A stretch of 64,000 nucleotides of DNA from Acidimicrobiia bacterium. Its GTDB lineage: Bacteria; Actinomycetota; Acidimicrobiia; Spongiisociales; ZC4RG35. The notes beneath the pieces are model-generated. The model had not been told where the DNA came from. It was given only the letters and a program-made list of their open reading frames with translations, and did not search any database. Both the position numbers and the translations under genes were made by a program. Shown here piece by piece: positions 56,416-64,000 of this stretch. The DNA lies in NCBI GenBank assembly GCA_017577575.1, contig PKRG01000006.1, positions 60,063-124,062 of the forward strand. Reading direction: 5' to 3'. Every line of letters starts with the position of its first letter. Within the stretch, counting starts at the first letter, position 1.

Positions 56416-58014
56416 ATGCAAGTCCTCGGCACCAAGGTCGACCCCCGGTCCGACGAGTACCGGGCCAACCGGGCGGCGATGCTGGCGAAGCTCGAGGAGT
56501 TCGAGCAGCTGCTCGAACGCGCCCGCCAGGGGGGAGGCGACAAGTACATCCAGCGGCACCGGGACCGGGGCAAGCTCCTGGTTCGGGAGCGCATCGAGCT
56601 CTTGATCGACGCCGACTCCCCGTTCCTCGAGCTGTCGACTCTGGCGGGGTGGGGCAGCGACAAGCCGCTCGGCGCCAACGTGGTCACCGGCATCGGGGTG
56701 GTCAACGGGGTCGAGTGCGTGATCCTGGCCAACGACCCGACCTCGCAGGCGGGCTCGCTGAACCGCTACTCGCTGCGCAAGACCCTGCGTGCCCAGGACA
56801 TCGCCCGCGAGAACCGCATGCCTCTGATCAACCTGGTCGAGTCGGGAGGGGCGGACCTCCCCGACCAGGCGGAGGTGTTCATCACCGGCGGGAAGTGGTT
56901 CCGCAACCTCACCCAGATGTCGGCGATGGGCATCCCCACCATCGCCCTCGTCTTCGGGAGCTCCACCGCCGGCGGCGCCTACATCCCCGGGATGTGCGAC
57001 TACACGGTGATGGTCGACAAGCAGGCAAAGGTGTTCCTCGGCGGTCCCCCGCTGGTGAAGATGGCCACGGGCGAGGAGTCGACCGACGAGGAACTGGGAG
57101 GCGCCGAGATGCACTCGCGCATCTCGGGCCTGTCGGACTACTTCGCCCGCGACGAGTACGAGGCGATCCGGATGGGCCGCGACATCGTCGCCCACCTCAA
57201 CTGGCGCAAGCTCGGCTACGGCCCGACGATGCCCGCCGACGAGCCGGTCCACGATCCCGAGGAGATCCTCGGGGTCGTCCCCGCCGACCTGCGCATCCCC
57301 TTCGACCAGCGGGAGATCTTCGCCCGGGTCCTCGACGGCTCCCGCTTCGAGGAGTACAAGGCGATGTACGGGACGTCGATCCTGTGCGGCTGGGGGTCGA
57401 TCCACGGGTTCCCCGTTGGGATCATCGCCAACCAACAGGGGGTGATCTTCTCCGAGGAAGCCCAGAAGGCGACCGAGTTCATCCAGTTGTGCAACCGCTA
57501 CGACGTCCCGATCGTCTTCAGCCACAACACGACCGGCTACATGGTCGGCAAGGACTACGAGCAGCGGGGGATCATCAAAGACGGCGCCAAGATGGTCAAC
57601 GCGGTGGCCAACTCCACCGTGCCCCACATCGCCCTGATGACCGGCGTGTCCTACGGAGCCGGCAACTACGGGATGTCGGGGCGGGCCTACGACCCCCGCT
57701 TCGTTTTCGGCTACCCCAACCACAAGGTGGCGGTGATGGGCCCCAAGCAGCTAGCCGGGGTCATGTCGATCATCTCCCGGGCGGCGGCCGAGTCCCGCGG
57801 CATCCCCTTCGACGAGGAGGCCGACGCCGAGCGCCGGGCCGCCATCGAAGCCCAGATCGAGTACGAGGAGCAGGCCTACTACTCGACGGCTCTGGTGCGC
57901 GACGACGGCTTGATCGACCCCCGCGACACGCGCACGGTGCTGGGGATCGCCCTGTCTGCGGTCCACTCGGGGCCGGTGAAGGGCACCGCCCAGTTCGGCG
58001 TGTTCAGGATGTGA
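56416..58014 (+). CDS. Acyl-CoA carboxylase beta (carboxyltransferase) subunit
   Basis: 532-aa biotin-dependent carboxyltransferase of the PccB/MccB/GnyB family. The N-terminal crotonase half has RGKLLVRERIELLIDADSPFLELS, VNGVECVILANDPT and NLVESGGADLPDQAEVF. The C-terminal half has IIANQQGVIFSEEAQKATEFI, GYMVGKDYEQRGIIKDGAKM and GAGNYGMSGRAYDPRF. The GADLP and GAGNYGM segments are like methylcrotonyl-CoA or geranyl-CoA carboxylase. The alpha subunit lies 1.5 kb downstream, separated by three genes on either strand. Confidence 0.9.
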   Translation: MQVLGTKVDPRSDEYRANRAAMLAKLEEFEQLLERARQGGGDKYIQRHRDRGKLLVRERIELLIDADSPFLELSTLAGWGSDKPLGANVVTGIGVVNGVECVILANDPTSQAGSLNRYSLRKTLRAQDIARENRMPLINLVESGGADLPDQAEVFITGGKWFRNLTQMSAMGIPTIALVFGSSTAGGAYIPGMCDYTVMVDKQAKVFLGGPPLVKMATGEESTDEELGGAEMHSRISGLSDYFARDEYEAIRMGRDIVAHLNWRKLGYGPTMPADEPVHDPEEILGVVPADLRIPFDQREIFARVLDGSRFEEYKAMYGTSILCGWGSIHGFPVGIIANQQGVIFSEEAQKATEFIQLCNRYDVPIVFSHNTTGYMVGKDYEQRGIIKDGAKMVNAVANSTVPHIALMTGVSYGAGNYGMSGRAYDPRFVFGYPNHKVAVMGPKQLAGVMSIISRAAAESRGIPFDEEADAERRAAIEAQIEYEEQAYYSTALVRDDGLIDPRDTRTVLGIALSAVHSGPVKGTAQFGVFRM

Positions 58015-58017
58015 CCC

Positions 58018-58401
58018 ATGCCGCTGCCCGGATGGCTCGCCCGATTCAACCGGTACGTGACGAACCCGATCGCACGACGGTTCGCCGGGTGGCTCCCGGG
58101 GTTCTGCATCCTCACCCACGTGGGGCGCAAGTCGGGGCGGGAGTACCGGCTCCCCCTGAACGTGTTCGAGGTCGATGGGGGCTTCGTCTTCGCCCTCACC
58201 TACGGCTCGGACACCGACTGGGTCGAGAACGTCGTAGCCGCCGGCGGGGCCGAGATGATCACCAAGGGAAGACGGGTCGCCCTGCGGGAGCCGCGGTTCC
58301 TCACCACCGAAGAGGGCATGGCCTCGATGCCGGCCCCGGTTCGCCTGATCCTGCACGCCATCGGCGTGACCGAGTTCCTCAGGCTGGAGCGGGCCGACTG
58401 A
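58018..58401 (+). CDS. Nitroreductase/Ddn-like F420-dependent family protein
   Basis: 127-aa split-barrel protein. LPGFCILTHVGRKSGREYRLPLNVFEVDGGFVFA and YGSDTDWVENVVAAGGAEMITKGRRVAL match deazaflavin (F420)-dependent nitroreductase/quinone reductase family proteins such as Ddn. The ATG is 3 nt after the carboxylase beta stop, so the two are co-transcribed. Ends 3 bp before the convergent DUF4230 stop. Confidence 0.85.
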   Translation: MPLPGWLARFNRYVTNPIARRFAGWLPGFCILTHVGRKSGREYRLPLNVFEVDGGFVFALTYGSDTDWVENVVAAGGAEMITKGRRVALREPRFLTTEEGMASMPAPVRLILHAIGVTEFLRLERAD

Positions 58402-58404
58402 GGC

Positions 58405-59070
58405 TCACTCGAAGGTGACGATCACGTCCCGGTAGCCCAGGCTGAGCAGGAAGTTGGAGATGACCTGTTCGGCGTTGTCTTCGGCCATCTGGAGGATCCC
58501 CGAATCGATCGCCGCCTGGCGCAGGGTGTCGTCGGCGATCCTGCGGGCGTCGGTCTCGAGCCGGGGATCGCCTTTGGTGAAGATGCCGGTCTCCCGGTCG
58601 AGGATCTGGGTCGCTTCGTTGTCGACGGCGACGTACTGGATCGTGGCCCGCGGCACGACCAGCTCCACCACCCCGTCCTCGGAGACGGCGAAAGAGCGCA
58701 CCGTCACCTCGCCGAGATCCACCCCGGCGCCGATCCGGGCGACGGCGAAAAGCTGGAGGCTGTCGCCCCGGGCCCACGACAGGAAACCGGCGTCCGTGCC
58801 CTTCTCGACGATCGTGTACTCGACCAGCTCGACCGTGGTGAGGTTGGCGAGGTCGCGGATCGAGCGGACCACGGTGGGCCCGATCTCCTCGTAGGGCTCC
58901 GGCTCCAGCGCGGCGCTGATGTCGCCCACCGTCGGTACGGCGTCGGCGACGGCGCGCACGCCCCACACGACGAGGCCGACGATGGCCAGGGCGAAGATCA
59001 CCGCCCCGGCCAGCAAGGCGGTGCCGACGCCCGGCCCTCGCCGGGGCTGTTCCGGGGCGGGTTCTGTCAA
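58405..59070 (-). CDS. DUF4230 protein, membrane anchored
   Basis: 221-aa protein with one N-terminal helix (ALLAGAVIFALAIVGLVVWG, residues about 18-37) and an exported domain. VVRSIRDLANLTTVELVEYT, LQLFAVARIGAGVDLGEV and the C-terminal FLLSLGYRDVIVTF are typical of DUF4230. The function of the family is unknown. Starts with TTG at 59070 in a TTGA overlap with the HTH gene. Confidence 0.85.
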   Translation of the reverse strand: MTEPAPEQPRRGPGVGTALLAGAVIFALAIVGLVVWGVRAVADAVPTVGDISAALEPEPYEEIGPTVVRSIRDLANLTTVELVEYTIVEKGTDAGFLSWARGDSLQLFAVARIGAGVDLGEVTVRSFAVSEDGVVELVVPRATIQYVAVDNEATQILDRETGIFTKGDPRLETDARRIADDTLRQAAIDSGILQMAEDNAEQVISNFLLSLGYRDVIVTFE

Positions 59071-59393
59071 CCGAGGAGTTCCCGGTACTTCTGGAAATGC
59101 GCCAATCCCTCCAGCTGACGCACGTAGCGGGGGCTGCGCCGGAAGCGTTCGGCGATCTGCTCGTAGGACTCGCCGCGGGACCGCAGCTCGAGGATGCGGG
59201 CCTGCCGGGGGCTGAGTCCCCGCTCGTCCCGGGGTCTCACCCCGCGCCCGCGGGCCGGATGGGTGGCCCACTCGGCGATCATCCGCACCCTCTCGGGGCT
59301 CTTGCGGACCCGCCGGGCGATCTCCTCGTCGCTCAGGCCTTGCCGGCGCATCTCCAGGATGCGTCTCTCGATCGGGCGAAGGTTGTCCATCAT
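59067..59393 (-). CDS. Tandem helix-turn-helix protein
   Basis: 108 aa with two similar LuxR/sigma-region-4-like HTH units: IERRILEMRRQGLSDEEIARRVRKS and SPRQARILELRSRGESYEQIAERFRRS. The internal duplication is visible at protein level. A regulatory role is likely, perhaps of the coupled DUF4230 gene. AGGAG lies 8 nt before ATG 59393; GTG 59402 is an alternative. Confidence 0.75.
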   Translation of the reverse strand: MMDNLRPIERRILEMRRQGLSDEEIARRVRKSPERVRMIAEWATHPARGRGVRPRDERGLSPRQARILELRSRGESYEQIAERFRRSPRYVRQLEGLAHFQKYRELLG

Positions 59394-59480
59394 CCGCGTC
59401 ACTCCTCTGTCTCGCCCCTAACCTATCCGATCCCCGCCCCCAAGCCGGCGGGATTGCACAACCAGCGTGCCTCCCGTGAT

Positions 59481-61460
59481 ATGAACGACCCCTCCCGCAT
59501 CGACCGGGTCCTGGTAGCCAACCGGGGCGAGATCGCCCGGCGGATCTTCTCCACCTGCCGGCGGATGGGGCTCGGCACCGTGGCGGTCTACTCGGACCCC
59601 GACGCCAGCGCCCCCTACGTCACGGAAGCCGACGTGGCCGTCGCCCTGGGAGGGGCTGCCCCCGCCGAGTCCTATCTCTCCATCGAGAAGATCATCGACG
59701 CCGCCCGCCGCACCGGGGCCGACGCCGTCCACCCCGGCTACGGGTTCCTCGCCGAGAACGCCGCCTTCGCCGAGGCGGTGATCGACGCCGGCCTGACCTG
59801 GATCGGCCCGCCGCCTGAGGCGATCGCCACCATGGGCTCGAAACTCGAGTCCAAGCGGCTGATGGAGCAGGCCGGCATCCCGACCCTCAACGCCATCGAC
59901 GTCACCGGCCTGGACCACGACACGCTGGCCAAGGCCGCCGAGGAGATCGGATATCCGGTGTTGGTGAAGGCTTCCGCCGGAGGCGGCGGCAAAGGCATGC
60001 GGATCGTCCCCTCGCCGGACGGGCTCTCCGAGGCGGTGGAGAGCGCCCGACGCGAAGCGGCCGGAGCCTTCGGGGACGACACCCTCTTCATCGAGCGCTA
60101 CCTCGACTCCCCCCGGCACATCGAGATCCAGGTGTTCGCCGACCGCCACGGCAACACCGTCTCGCTGTTCGAACGGGAATGCTCCATCCAGCGCCGCCAC
60201 CAGAAGATCATCGAGGAGGCGCCCTCGCCCGCCATCGACGAGGAGACGCGCCGCCGGATGGGTGAAGCGGCGACGGCGGCCGCCCGGGCGGTGGGGTATG
60301 TCGGTGCCGGCACGGTGGAGTTCCTCTACCAGGACGGCGAGTTCTTCTTCCTGGAGATGAACACCCGCCTCCAGGTGGAGCATCCCGTCACCGAGTTGAT
60401 CACCGGATTGGACCTCGTCCGCCTCCAGCTGTTGGTCGCCATGGGCGAGCCGCTTCCTCCCGAGGCGACCGGCGCCCGGATCCGGGGCCACGCCATCGAA
60501 GCCCGGCTCTACGCCGAGGACCCCGCCAACGGCTTCCTGCCGGTGACCGGCCACCTCGCCGAGTTCCACTTCCCGTACGGGACGGGCCTGCGGGTCGACT
60601 CGGGCGTGGAGCGGGGGTCGGAGGTCACCGCCCACTACGACCCGATGCTGGCGAAGGTCATCGCCTGGGCGCCCACGCGCGAGGAGGCCGCCCGGGTGCT
60701 GGCTTCGGGACTGGAGAGGGCCCGCATCCACGGCCTGGTGACGAACCGCAACCTGCTCGTCCGGGTGCTGCGGCATCCGGATTTCATCGCCGGGAACACC
60801 GACACCCACTTCCTCGAGCGCCACGACCCCGTCGAGTTGTCCCGCCCGTTCGGCACCACCGAGGAGGAGCGGCGGGCGGCCCTGGCCGCGGCGCTGGCGA
60901 TCCAGGCGGCCAACCGCCGCGACGCCAAGGTGCTGGGAACCCTGCCGTCGGGCTGGCGCAACGTCCCGTCGCAGCCGCAGGCGGTGAGGTTCCGGGGCGA
61001 GCAGATCGACGAGATCGAGATCCGCTACATGTTCGACCGCCGCGGTGCGCTCACCGCCGAGGGCTTTCCGGCTGTCCGACCGCTCGAGGTCACCCCCGAG
61101 CGGGTCACGGTGGAGGTCGACGGCATGCTCGAGGCCTACGACGTCGCCCGCTACGGGGACGACGTGTACCTCGATGGCCCGGCCGGGCCGATGCGCCTCG
61201 CAGTGATGCCCCGTTTCCCCGAGTACGAGACCGAAGAAGACCCTGGCTCTCTCCACGCCCCCATGCCCGGGAAGGTCGTGAGGGTCGAGGTGACGGAGGG
61301 CCAGGCCGTTTCCGAAGGACAGGTTCTGGTGGTGATGGAAGCGATGAAGATGGAACACGCCTTGCGGGCACCTCACGCCGGCGTGGTCACGGAGGTGCGC
61401 GCTCGCGATGGCGACCAGGTGGCTGCCAACGAGATCCTGGTCGTGGTGGGTGAGCCATGA
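59481..61460 (+). CDS. Acyl-CoA carboxylase alpha subunit (biotin carboxylase with BCCP domain)
   Basis: 659-aa subunit. The biotin carboxylase domain (residues 1-450) has VLVANRGEIARRIFSTCRRMG, HPGYGFLAENAAFA, the ATP-grasp loop VLVKASAGGGGKGMRIV, RHIEIQVFADRHGN, ECSIQRRHQKIIEEAPSP and FLEMNTRLQVEHPVTE. A C-terminal biotinyl domain ends with VVMEAMKMEHALRAPHAGVV (biotinylated Lys in EAMKM). It should pair with the beta subunit at 56.4 kb. ATG 59481 is chosen because homology starts at RVLVANRGE. ATGA overlap with the next gene. Confidence 0.93.
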   Translation: MNDPSRIDRVLVANRGEIARRIFSTCRRMGLGTVAVYSDPDASAPYVTEADVAVALGGAAPAESYLSIEKIIDAARRTGADAVHPGYGFLAENAAFAEAVIDAGLTWIGPPPEAIATMGSKLESKRLMEQAGIPTLNAIDVTGLDHDTLAKAAEEIGYPVLVKASAGGGGKGMRIVPSPDGLSEAVESARREAAGAFGDDTLFIERYLDSPRHIEIQVFADRHGNTVSLFERECSIQRRHQKIIEEAPSPAIDEETRRRMGEAATAAARAVGYVGAGTVEFLYQDGEFFFLEMNTRLQVEHPVTELITGLDLVRLQLLVAMGEPLPPEATGARIRGHAIEARLYAEDPANGFLPVTGHLAEFHFPYGTGLRVDSGVERGSEVTAHYDPMLAKVIAWAPTREEAARVLASGLERARIHGLVTNRNLLVRVLRHPDFIAGNTDTHFLERHDPVELSRPFGTTEEERRAALAAALAIQAANRRDAKVLGTLPSGWRNVPSQPQAVRFRGEQIDEIEIRYMFDRRGALTAEGFPAVRPLEVTPERVTVEVDGMLEAYDVARYGDDVYLDGPAGPMRLAVMPRFPEYETEEDPGSLHAPMPGKVVRVEVTEGQAVSEGQVLVVMEAMKMEHALRAPHAGVVTEVRARDGDQVAANEILVVVGEP

Positions 61461-61909
61461 CCATCGACACCACCGTCACCCTGACGGAGCTGACGCCGAC
61501 TCCCGCGGTGGTGCTCGCCCGCCGCTACGAGCGCGACACGCTGGATCAGACGATCGATGAGGCCATTCGGCGGGTCCGCAAGGCGGTGACCGCCGCCCGG
61601 GTCCCCACCGCCGGCCCGCCTTTCGTCCGCTTCCTGTCGATCGGCGACCGCGGCGAGATCGAAGTGGGACTGCCCCTCGACGGTCCGCACGTGGTGCCGA
61701 CCCTGCGGGCCACGATCCTCCCCGGCGGGACGGCGGCGTCTGCCTGGCACCGCGGCGACGAGTCGGGGATCCTCGACCTCCTGCGCCTGGTGGAGCGCTG
61801 GGTCGCCGACAACGGCACGCCGGCCGGGCCGCCGTGGGTGTGGTATTGGACACCGGGCGACACCGACCCCTTCCGCGCCCAGGTCGTGTGGCCGATGAGG
61901 CGGCCTTGA
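61457..61909 (+). CDS. GyrI-like effector-binding domain protein
   Basis: 150-aa protein resembling the GyrI-like/AraC effector-binding fold: LTELTPTPAVVLARRYERDTLDQTI, GPPFVRFLSIGDRGEIEVGLPLDG and a C-terminal strand WVWYWTPGDTDPFRAQVVWPM. Such domains bind small hydrophobic ligands, including CoA-like compounds or drugs. Coupled to the carboxylase alpha gene (ATGA) and to the thioesterase (TTGA). Confidence 0.75.
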   Translation: MTIDTTVTLTELTPTPAVVLARRYERDTLDQTIDEAIRRVRKAVTAARVPTAGPPFVRFLSIGDRGEIEVGLPLDGPHVVPTLRATILPGGTAASAWHRGDESGILDLLRLVERWVADNGTPAGPPWVWYWTPGDTDPFRAQVVWPMRRP

Positions 61910-62322
61910 GCACCGGGGCCCTGGCGCGTGTCGCCCCGGTCTTCGACCGGGCGCCGTTCATCCGGCTGATGGGCTACCGGCTCGTCGACGCCGGCGACGG
62001 ATGGGTGGAGACCGAACTGGAGGTCGCCGAGCGGCATCGCCAGCAGCACGGGTACGTGCACGCCGGGGTCGTCACGGCCATGGCCGACCACACCTCGGGG
62101 GCGGCGGCGACGACCGTGATCCCCGAGGGACGTTCGATCCTCACCGCGCACCTCGCCACCCACCTCCTCCGCCCCGCCGCAGGCGGGACGCTGCGGTGCC
62201 GGGCCGAGGTGGTGAAACCGGGCCGGACGCTCATCGTCACCCGCGCCGACGTCTTCTGCGACGACACCCACGTGGCACTCTTCGATGGGACGATGGTCTC
62301 GGTGGAAGGAGACATCGCGTGA
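61906..62322 (+). CDS. PaaI-like hot-dog thioesterase
   Basis: 138-aa thioesterase. FIRLMGYRLVDAGDGWVETELEVAERHRQQHGYVHAGVVTAMAD is typical of PaaI, with the catalytic Asp in AMADHTSGAAATTVIP. LATHLLRPAAGGTLRCRAEVVKPGRTL follows. The start is TTG at 61906 in a TTGA overlap; an in-frame GTG at 61888 is the alternative. It would release free acids or CoA from acyl-CoAs made by the neighbouring enzymes. Confidence 0.88.
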   Translation: MSTGALARVAPVFDRAPFIRLMGYRLVDAGDGWVETELEVAERHRQQHGYVHAGVVTAMADHTSGAAATTVIPEGRSILTAHLATHLLRPAAGGTLRCRAEVVKPGRTLIVTRADVFCDDTHVALFDGTMVSVEGDIA

Positions 62323-63098
62323 CCGACATGGCCGCCCTCGCCGACGACGTGGCCGCCGAGTCGGCCGAGCTCGTCTCCCTGGTCGAGCCGCTCTCTGCCG
62401 GAGACTGGGATCGGATGACACCGGCGGAGGGCTGGACGATCACCGACCAGATCGGCCACCTGGCCTACTTCGACGAGCAGGCAGTGCTGGCCGCCACCGA
62501 CCCCGCCGCGTTCGCCGACCACGTCAACGAAGCGGTGCTGGCCGTGGTGGAAGACGTCGCCGAGCTCCACCGCGAACGGGGCCTGGACGGTCCCGCCACC
62601 CTGGAGTGGTTCCGCGGTGTCCGCCGGCGCCTGGTGGAGACCATGCGGGGGTTCGACCCCGACCAGCGGATTCCCTGGTACGGGCCGCCGATGCGGGCCT
62701 CCTCGTTCCTCGTCGCCCGCCTGATGGAGACCTGGGCGCACGGCACCGACGTGGCCGACGCCCTGGGAGCTTCGCTCCCCGTCACGAACCGCCTGTTCCA
62801 CATCGCCGACCTGGGAGTCCGCACCTTCTCCTGGTCGTTCAACAACCGGCAGCTGGCGGTTCCCGAAGAGCGGGTTCGCGTCGAGCTGGTGGGCCCCGAC
62901 GGGGAACGCCGTGTCTGGAACGAGCAGTGGAGCCAGTCGGTGACCGGGCCGGTGGAAGATTTCTGCCTGGTGGTCACCCAGCGCCGCCACGTCGACGACA
63001 CCCGTCTCGAAGTCGACGGCGAGGTCGCACGTCGGTGGATGGAGATCGCCCAGGTGTTCGCCGGACCGCCGGGGCCGGGGCGGCCTCCGTCGAGCTAG
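62319..63098 (+). CDS. TIGR03084/MDMPI-like metal-binding protein
   Basis: 259-aa protein of the DinB/MDMPI fold. LVEPLSAGDWDRMTPAEGWTITDQIGHLAYFDEQAVLAATD gives the first metal His, and MRASSFLVARLMETWAHGTDVADALG carries the WAHGxDxxD ligands; the pattern fits TIGR03084 proteins. Mycothiol- or metal-dependent maleylpyruvate-isomerase-like enzymes share this core; the reaction is unknown. Starts with GTG (GTGA overlap). Last gene of the carboxylase-alpha operon. Confidence 0.85.
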   Translation: MTDMAALADDVAAESAELVSLVEPLSAGDWDRMTPAEGWTITDQIGHLAYFDEQAVLAATDPAAFADHVNEAVLAVVEDVAELHRERGLDGPATLEWFRGVRRRLVETMRGFDPDQRIPWYGPPMRASSFLVARLMETWAHGTDVADALGASLPVTNRLFHIADLGVRTFSWSFNNRQLAVPEERVRVELVGPDGERRVWNEQWSQSVTGPVEDFCLVVTQRRHVDDTRLEVDGEVARRWMEIAQVFAGPPGPGRPPSS

Positions 63099-63102
63099 CG
63101 GC

Positions 63103-63181
63103 TCAGATCAGCCCGGCCGCTTCTGCGGCCTGGCGGTACCAGGCAGCCAGCGACGTGATCGTCTCGTGGGCGTTGAGACCG
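63103..63181 (-). pseudogene. Possible 3' fragment of a gene
   Basis: On the minus strand a frame ending at TGA (63105-63103) encodes GLNAHETITSLAAWYRQAAE then AAGLI. This has protein-like composition but no start codon and no identifiable 5' part. It may be the tail of a deleted gene between the acyl-CoA operon and the nuclease-like gene. No family is recognised. Confidence 0.35.
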
Positions 63182-63245
63182 CTAATGACCACAGCTCGTG
63201 ATTCTGTCCGTCCTGGTGGCCGACGGACCCGTGGGCAACGTCGCC

Positions 63246-64000
63246 CTAGGCGAGCGTGCCGAGAACAAGCTTGGGGGCGACCTCAACCAGTTCAACCTCG
63301 TAGCGCTCGGCGAGCCTGCGCGCTTCCTCGTAGTCGGCGCGGTAGGCAACGACCAGAGAGCGGACCGTCGGGCTCCAAGGTTCGTAACCCCCTTCGACCT
63401 CCGCCAGGCTGCGATATTTGACGGCCTGGTGGATGCCCGTGCAGATGTTCTCGGAGCCGAGAACCTCGACCTCGACGACCGTGCGTTCTGGCGAATGGTT
63501 CCAGAACATCACATCGACCCTGTCGCCGGTGCGGAACCGATGCTCAATCTCTGCCACCGCGCGGTTCGAAAGACCGAACTGTGTGGCGTGGGACGCGACG
63601 TAGTGCTTGAGGAGGCGATGGGCCGTCCTCTCGCCACCGGGGCCAAACACACCGACCCGTTCTTCGATCAAAGGGGCATCGAACAGCGTTAGCGCGTTGT
63701 CGAGTTCGACGAAACGTGATGGGTAGGAGTAATCGCCTATTGGCTCGTCACCCCACCTGAAATACCCGGTGGTCTCTCCAGGAGAGTCCAGCAGTACACG
63801 GATATCAGCCCGCCAATTGCGATGGTCCCGATGGTCACGACCCAATGGCGCGGCGAACTCGAGAACCCAATCACGAACCTGCAGGTAGTCGCAGATCAGG
63901 TAGTGGGGTCGGGCCATCCCACGACGCTGCGGTATCGCGAACACATACCAGTGGAACACGCTCTTGTGCACGGTCGGCGGATGAAGACTTCCCTGGAACC
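63246..64000 (-). CDS. Putative PD-(D/E)xK-type nuclease, possibly truncated by the window edge
   Basis: At least 241 aa. The C-terminal region DRVDVMFWNHSPERTVVEVE, then CTGIHQAVKYRSL and TVRSLVVAYRADYEEARRLAERY looks like a PD-(D/E)xK core (Asp, Glu-x-Glu, Gln-xxx-Tyr). The N-terminal part is unrecognised. A GTG at 63971 and an ATG at 63917 are possible starts, but the frame stays open to 64000, so the gene may begin outside. Base composition looks less GC-rich than the neighbours, hinting at transfer. A restriction or DNA-repair role is possible but unproven. Confidence 0.6.
   Translation of the reverse strand, partial: FQGSLHPPTVHKSVFHWYVFAIPQRRGMARPHYLICDYLQVRDWVLEFAAPLGRDHRDHRNWRADIRVLLDSPGETTGYFRWGDEPIGDYSYPSRFVELDNALTLFDAPLIEERVGVFGPGGERTAHRLLKHYVASHATQFGLSNRAVAEIEHRFRTGDRVDVMFWNHSPERTVVEVEVLGSENICTGIHQAVKYRSLAEVEGGYEPWSPTVRSLVVAYRADYEEARRLAERYEVELVEVAPKLVLGTLA

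Noticed and set aside
59453..59481. TTGCAC-N17-TGATAT as the promoter of the carboxylase alpha gene
   Set aside because: The spacing is ideal, but transcription would begin after the ATG at 59481, and no later start codon precedes the conserved VLVANRGE motif.
1..64000. A previously undescribed defence or secondary-metabolite island in the main body of the window
   Set aside because: Apart from the last 0.9 kb and the 13.4-kb relic, genes are housekeeping or metabolic, with uniform composition and operon style.

Overview
The window is high-GC bacterial DNA, coding on both strands almost without gaps, and is best explained as an actinobacterial chromosome. Pointers are glnE, a caa3-type oxidase with a lipoprotein CtaC and a separate small subunit IV, an F420/Ddn-type reductase, an MDMPI-like (mycothiol-associated) protein, a clpS-DUF2017 pair, an HBHA-like protein beside an XRE regulator, and an EtfD-like membrane Fe-S protein. 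A deep-branching class such as Acidimicrobiia is my guess; the sequence alone does not prove it. No rRNA, tRNA, CRISPR array, intact insertion sequence or prophage was seen.

Layout. 0-6 kb: complete Mrp Na+/H+ antiporter operon (mrpABCDEFG). 6-7.2 kb: a DAHP synthase-chorismate mutase fusion preceded by a Phe/Tyr-rich leader peptide and an attenuator hairpin. 7.2-13.3 kb: an Lgt-family paralogue, a 33-aa membrane microprotein and ctaB, divergent from ctaCDEF. 13.3-13.8 kb: a decayed 13E12/HNH gene. 13.8-26.8 kb: unknown membrane proteins, an S45 acylase, a hydrolase-ferredoxin-selD operon, greA, mgtE, envelope proteins, pabC and nadE. 26.9-33.9 kb: glnE, an M20 hydrolase, tyrA-aroF, and the XRE-hbhA unit. 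33.9-43.2 kb: a form II CO-dehydrogenase-like molybdenum hydroxylase (coxSLM) with accessory genes moxR, coxE, split xdhC and mocA, and a bacterial eRF1-like gene among them. 43.3-52.3 kb: DUF2017, clpS, pheA, etfD-like, 5-FCL-like, pspA, proline dehydrogenase, proC, udk and a DUF4388 gene. 52.4-63.1 kb: an acyl-CoA metabolism region (thiolase, CoA-transferase, SDR pair, MaoC, acyl-CoA carboxylase beta and alpha, thioesterase). 63.1-64 kb: a gene fragment and a nuclease-like gene running off the end.

Aromatic amino acid genes are spread over three loci: the attenuated DAHPS-CM fusion, aroF-tyrA, and pheA. This implies separate feedback on each. Energy genes (Mrp, caa3 oxidase, EtfD-like, CODH-like) and acyl-CoA genes point to an aerobic heterotroph that may scavenge fatty acids and possibly trace gases.

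Two expression features recur. First, many transcription-unit starts carry a TANNNT-like -10 hexamer only 6-10 nt before the start codon, as expected for leaderless mRNAs. Second, operon genes are joined by 4-nt NTGA stop/start overlaps using ATG, GTG, TTG and apparently once CTG.
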